A DNA stretch of 64,000 bases. It comes from Desulfosporosinus orientis DSM 765 (GTDB taxonomy: Bacteria > Bacillota > Desulfitobacteriia > Desulfitobacteriales > Desulfitobacteriaceae). The stretch spans positions 5,457,151 to 5,521,150 of the forward strand of contig NC_016584.1 of NCBI RefSeq assembly GCF_000235605.1. Direction: 5' to 3'. The notes beneath the pieces were generated by a model, which saw nothing but the letters and a program-made list of their open reading frames with translations, did no database searches and had not been told where the DNA came from. The number at the start of each line of letters is the position of its first letter. Position 1 is the stretch's first letter. The position numbers and the translations under genes were made by a program. This document shows positions 62,502 to 64,000 of the stretch, in pieces.

Positions 62502-64000
62502 TTATTGACCTTTAACTGTTACCACAAATGCTTTTGTATCAGTTACTGTATTATCTAGGTCTGATTTGATCGTTGCAGTTAAAGTAACTTGTACATCAGC
62601 ACCATTAGGTCTTGTTACAGTACCATCAGTAGCAACTAAAGCTGTGTTGCTTGATGCCCAAGTAATTGTTGTATTGCTAGCACCAGTTGTTGCTAGTGTT
62701 AAGTCGACTGTTACACTGTTAGCAACGTCTGTACCACCAAAGCCTAATGCTAAAGCTGCTTTATCAGTTGCAACATCTGTTGTACCTTGTAAGTTATCCA
62801 TCTTAGCAAGCAAGTCATTCAACTTAGTTACATTAGCTGCTACAACAAGAGCTTTTTGGGCACTTGTTAATCCATCATAGTTAGTTTTTGCCGTGTTAAT
62901 AGCAGGCTGATTTGCAATTGTAGCGCTTGTAACTGTTGGCAATGCTTCGATTTCTGTATCTACTGCACTTGCTGCTGCTTGGTTAGCTGCAGCGTCTGCA
63001 CTAGCTTGTAAAGTAGCCATCTTAGCTACTAAGTCATTTAACTTAGTTACGTTAGCTGCTTTGACGAAGTCTTTTTCTGCCGGCGTTAGAACATCGTAGT
63101 TACCTTTTGCTGTATTTACAGCTGCCTGATCAGCAAGTGTAGCGCTTGCAGCTGCCGGTAATGCTTCAATTTCTGTATCCATTGTATCTGCTGCTGTTTG
63201 AACGCTTGCTACTGCAGTACCAACTAATGATGTTACTACACCATTAGTAACTACAATATTTGTAACTTGGTCATTTGCAGCTAAAGCCGCGAAGATTGCA
63301 GTATTGCCTATTGCTATGACACTGCCTTTTGATGTCTTGAGAGCTGTAGTTGTACTTAAGACATAAGGAGTACCATCAACATAGAGCACGCCATTTCCGG
63401 TATCTTCATAAGTTACTGCACCAGTAGTAGTGACAGGTGTAGTAGATGTGGAAGCTCCGATAAGGAAGAACTTAGCATATAAGCCAGTCTGTGCATCCAA
63501 TACCACGGTTACATTGCTCTCGCCGCGAAGATCACTTAAGGATTCTTCAGAGATGTCAGAAGGATCTGAGATATCGAGCACTAAGCCGTTGTCAGCAAGT
63601 TTATAAGTTGTGCTGCCAACCGTTACTTTCTTATTACCGACATCTACGCCGCTTTGTGAAACGCTACCATTAGCTATACGATTTGTGTAGTTGCTATCGA
63701 TATCGTGTCCGGATCTAGCAATTCCTTTGACGAGATTCATATTGTCTTCGTTATACTGAAGGACTACTACGTCACCTTTTTCGACGTCATCAGCATCAAC
63801 TTTATCTACTTTAATTGTCTTCTCTTCTCCGCCAGCATATACGGTTAAGCTAACAATTTCGTCATCTGTATTGCGAAGAACTTTAGTGACCACTGCTTCG
63901 TCATAAGACTTATCATCGCTGGTGGTGCTATCGTACCAGATAGCTACGACTTCGGCATCATCATTATAGATGTAAGTTCCTTCGTCGATTTCTGATCCTT
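62502..64000 (-). CDS. Second S-layer-type protein, C-terminal part (partial)
   Basis: The last ~499 codons of a second S-layer gene, cut by the right edge. Over the visible part the product is identical to the C-terminus of the upstream-oriented copy: an acidic segment (GTYIYNDDAEVVAIWYDSTT), KVLRNTDDEIVSLTVYAGGE, two helical repeats and the Ig-like end (TVTRPNGADVQVTLTATIKS). Its N-terminus, which would show whether the wall-binding CWB2 repeats are the same, lies outside. Transcribed in the same direction as the first copy and separated from it by about 1 kb and a terminator. Confidence 0.92.
   Translation of the reverse strand, partial: GSEIDEGTYIYNDDAEVVAIWYDSTTSDDKSYDEAVVTKVLRNTDDEIVSLTVYAGGEEKTIKVDKVDADDVEKGDVVVLQYNEDNMNLVKGIARSGHDIDSNYTNRIANGSVSQSGVDVGNKKVTVGSTTYKLADNGLVLDISDPSDISEESLSDLRGESNVTVVLDAQTGLYAKFFLIGASTSTTPVTTTGAVTYEDTGNGVLYVDGTPYVLSTTTALKTSKGSVIAIGNTAIFAALAANDQVTNIVVTNGVVTSLVGTAVASVQTAADTMDTEIEALPAAASATLADQAAVNTAKGNYDVLTPAEKDFVKAANVTKLNDLVAKMATLQASADAAANQAAASAVDTEIEALPTVTSATIANQPAINTAKTNYDGLTSAQKALVVAANVTKLNDLLAKMDNLQGTTDVATDKAALALGFGGTDVANSVTVDLTLATTGASNTTITWASSNTALVATDGTVTRPNGADVQVTLTATIKSDLDNTVTDTKAFVVTVKGQ

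Larger units (their letters stand above)
62393..64000 (-). repeat. Direct duplication, right copy (runs past window end)
   Basis: Matches 57150-58757 at a 5243-bp offset. The match continues to the last base of the window, so the duplicated block is longer than can be seen. Confidence 0.9.

Overview
The window looks like chromosome from an anaerobic, spore-forming, monoderm-type Firmicute, most probably a Peptococcaceae/Desulfitobacteriaceae member such as Desulfosporosinus or Desulfitobacterium. The reasons are sporulation genes (SpoIIR, a GerM-like lipoprotein, a SleB-like hydrolase), strong AGGAGG ribosome sites, many CWB2, SLH and S-layer type surface proteins, and B12-dependent glutamate fermentation genes. 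The genus is inferred from gene content only. I saw no rRNA, tRNA or CRISPR array.

Layout. 0-3.5 kb: a partial gene, a globin-coupled chemotaxis sensor, a small zinc-ribbon protein and a two-subunit class I fumarase-type hydratase. 3.6-8 kb: an FN3/CWB2 surface protein diverging from a secreted protein built of 45-residue repeats, with five TTCAG boxes at exact 11-bp spacing between them. 8-13.4 kb: a citDEFCXG operon whose promoter sits inside a 50-bp palindrome. 13.5-23 kb: carbonic anhydrase, then a GntR-murI-glmS-glmL-glmE-mal operon that also carries a 2-hydroxyacyl-CoA dehydratase-like protein and its activator. 23-33 kb: a YcdB/SLH protein, a CWB2 protein, a MacAB-like export system and an OmpR-type two-component system; a second 11-bp array of TCAG boxes precedes the export genes. 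33.5-42 kb: sporulation, germination and small membrane-protein genes, a ZIP transporter and a TAT-type phosphoesterase. 42-51 kb: an RND efflux operon with its own TetR regulator, a CtpA-like protease and a DEAD-box helicase. 51.6-64 kb: a TolC-like coiled-coil protein, a lipoprotein, a SLAP-domain protein, an IS21 element inserted into an IS66 remnant, and two tandem S-layer genes, the second cut by the window end.

How the genes may work together. Glutamate mutase, methylaspartate ammonia-lyase, a class I fumarase (a known source of mesaconase activity) and a citrate-lyase-type enzyme (citramalate lyase belongs to this family) together cover the methylaspartate route from glutamate to acetate and pyruvate. 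No citrate carrier or oxaloacetate decarboxylase is present. This suggests, without proving it, that the cit genes encode citramalate lyase. The second theme is the envelope: the 11-bp arrays suggest that the two-component system controls both its neighbouring export operon and the distant repeat protein. Two roughly 200-250 bp homologous elements in opposite orientation (22.9 and 36.1 kb) and the S-layer duplication are the main repeats.
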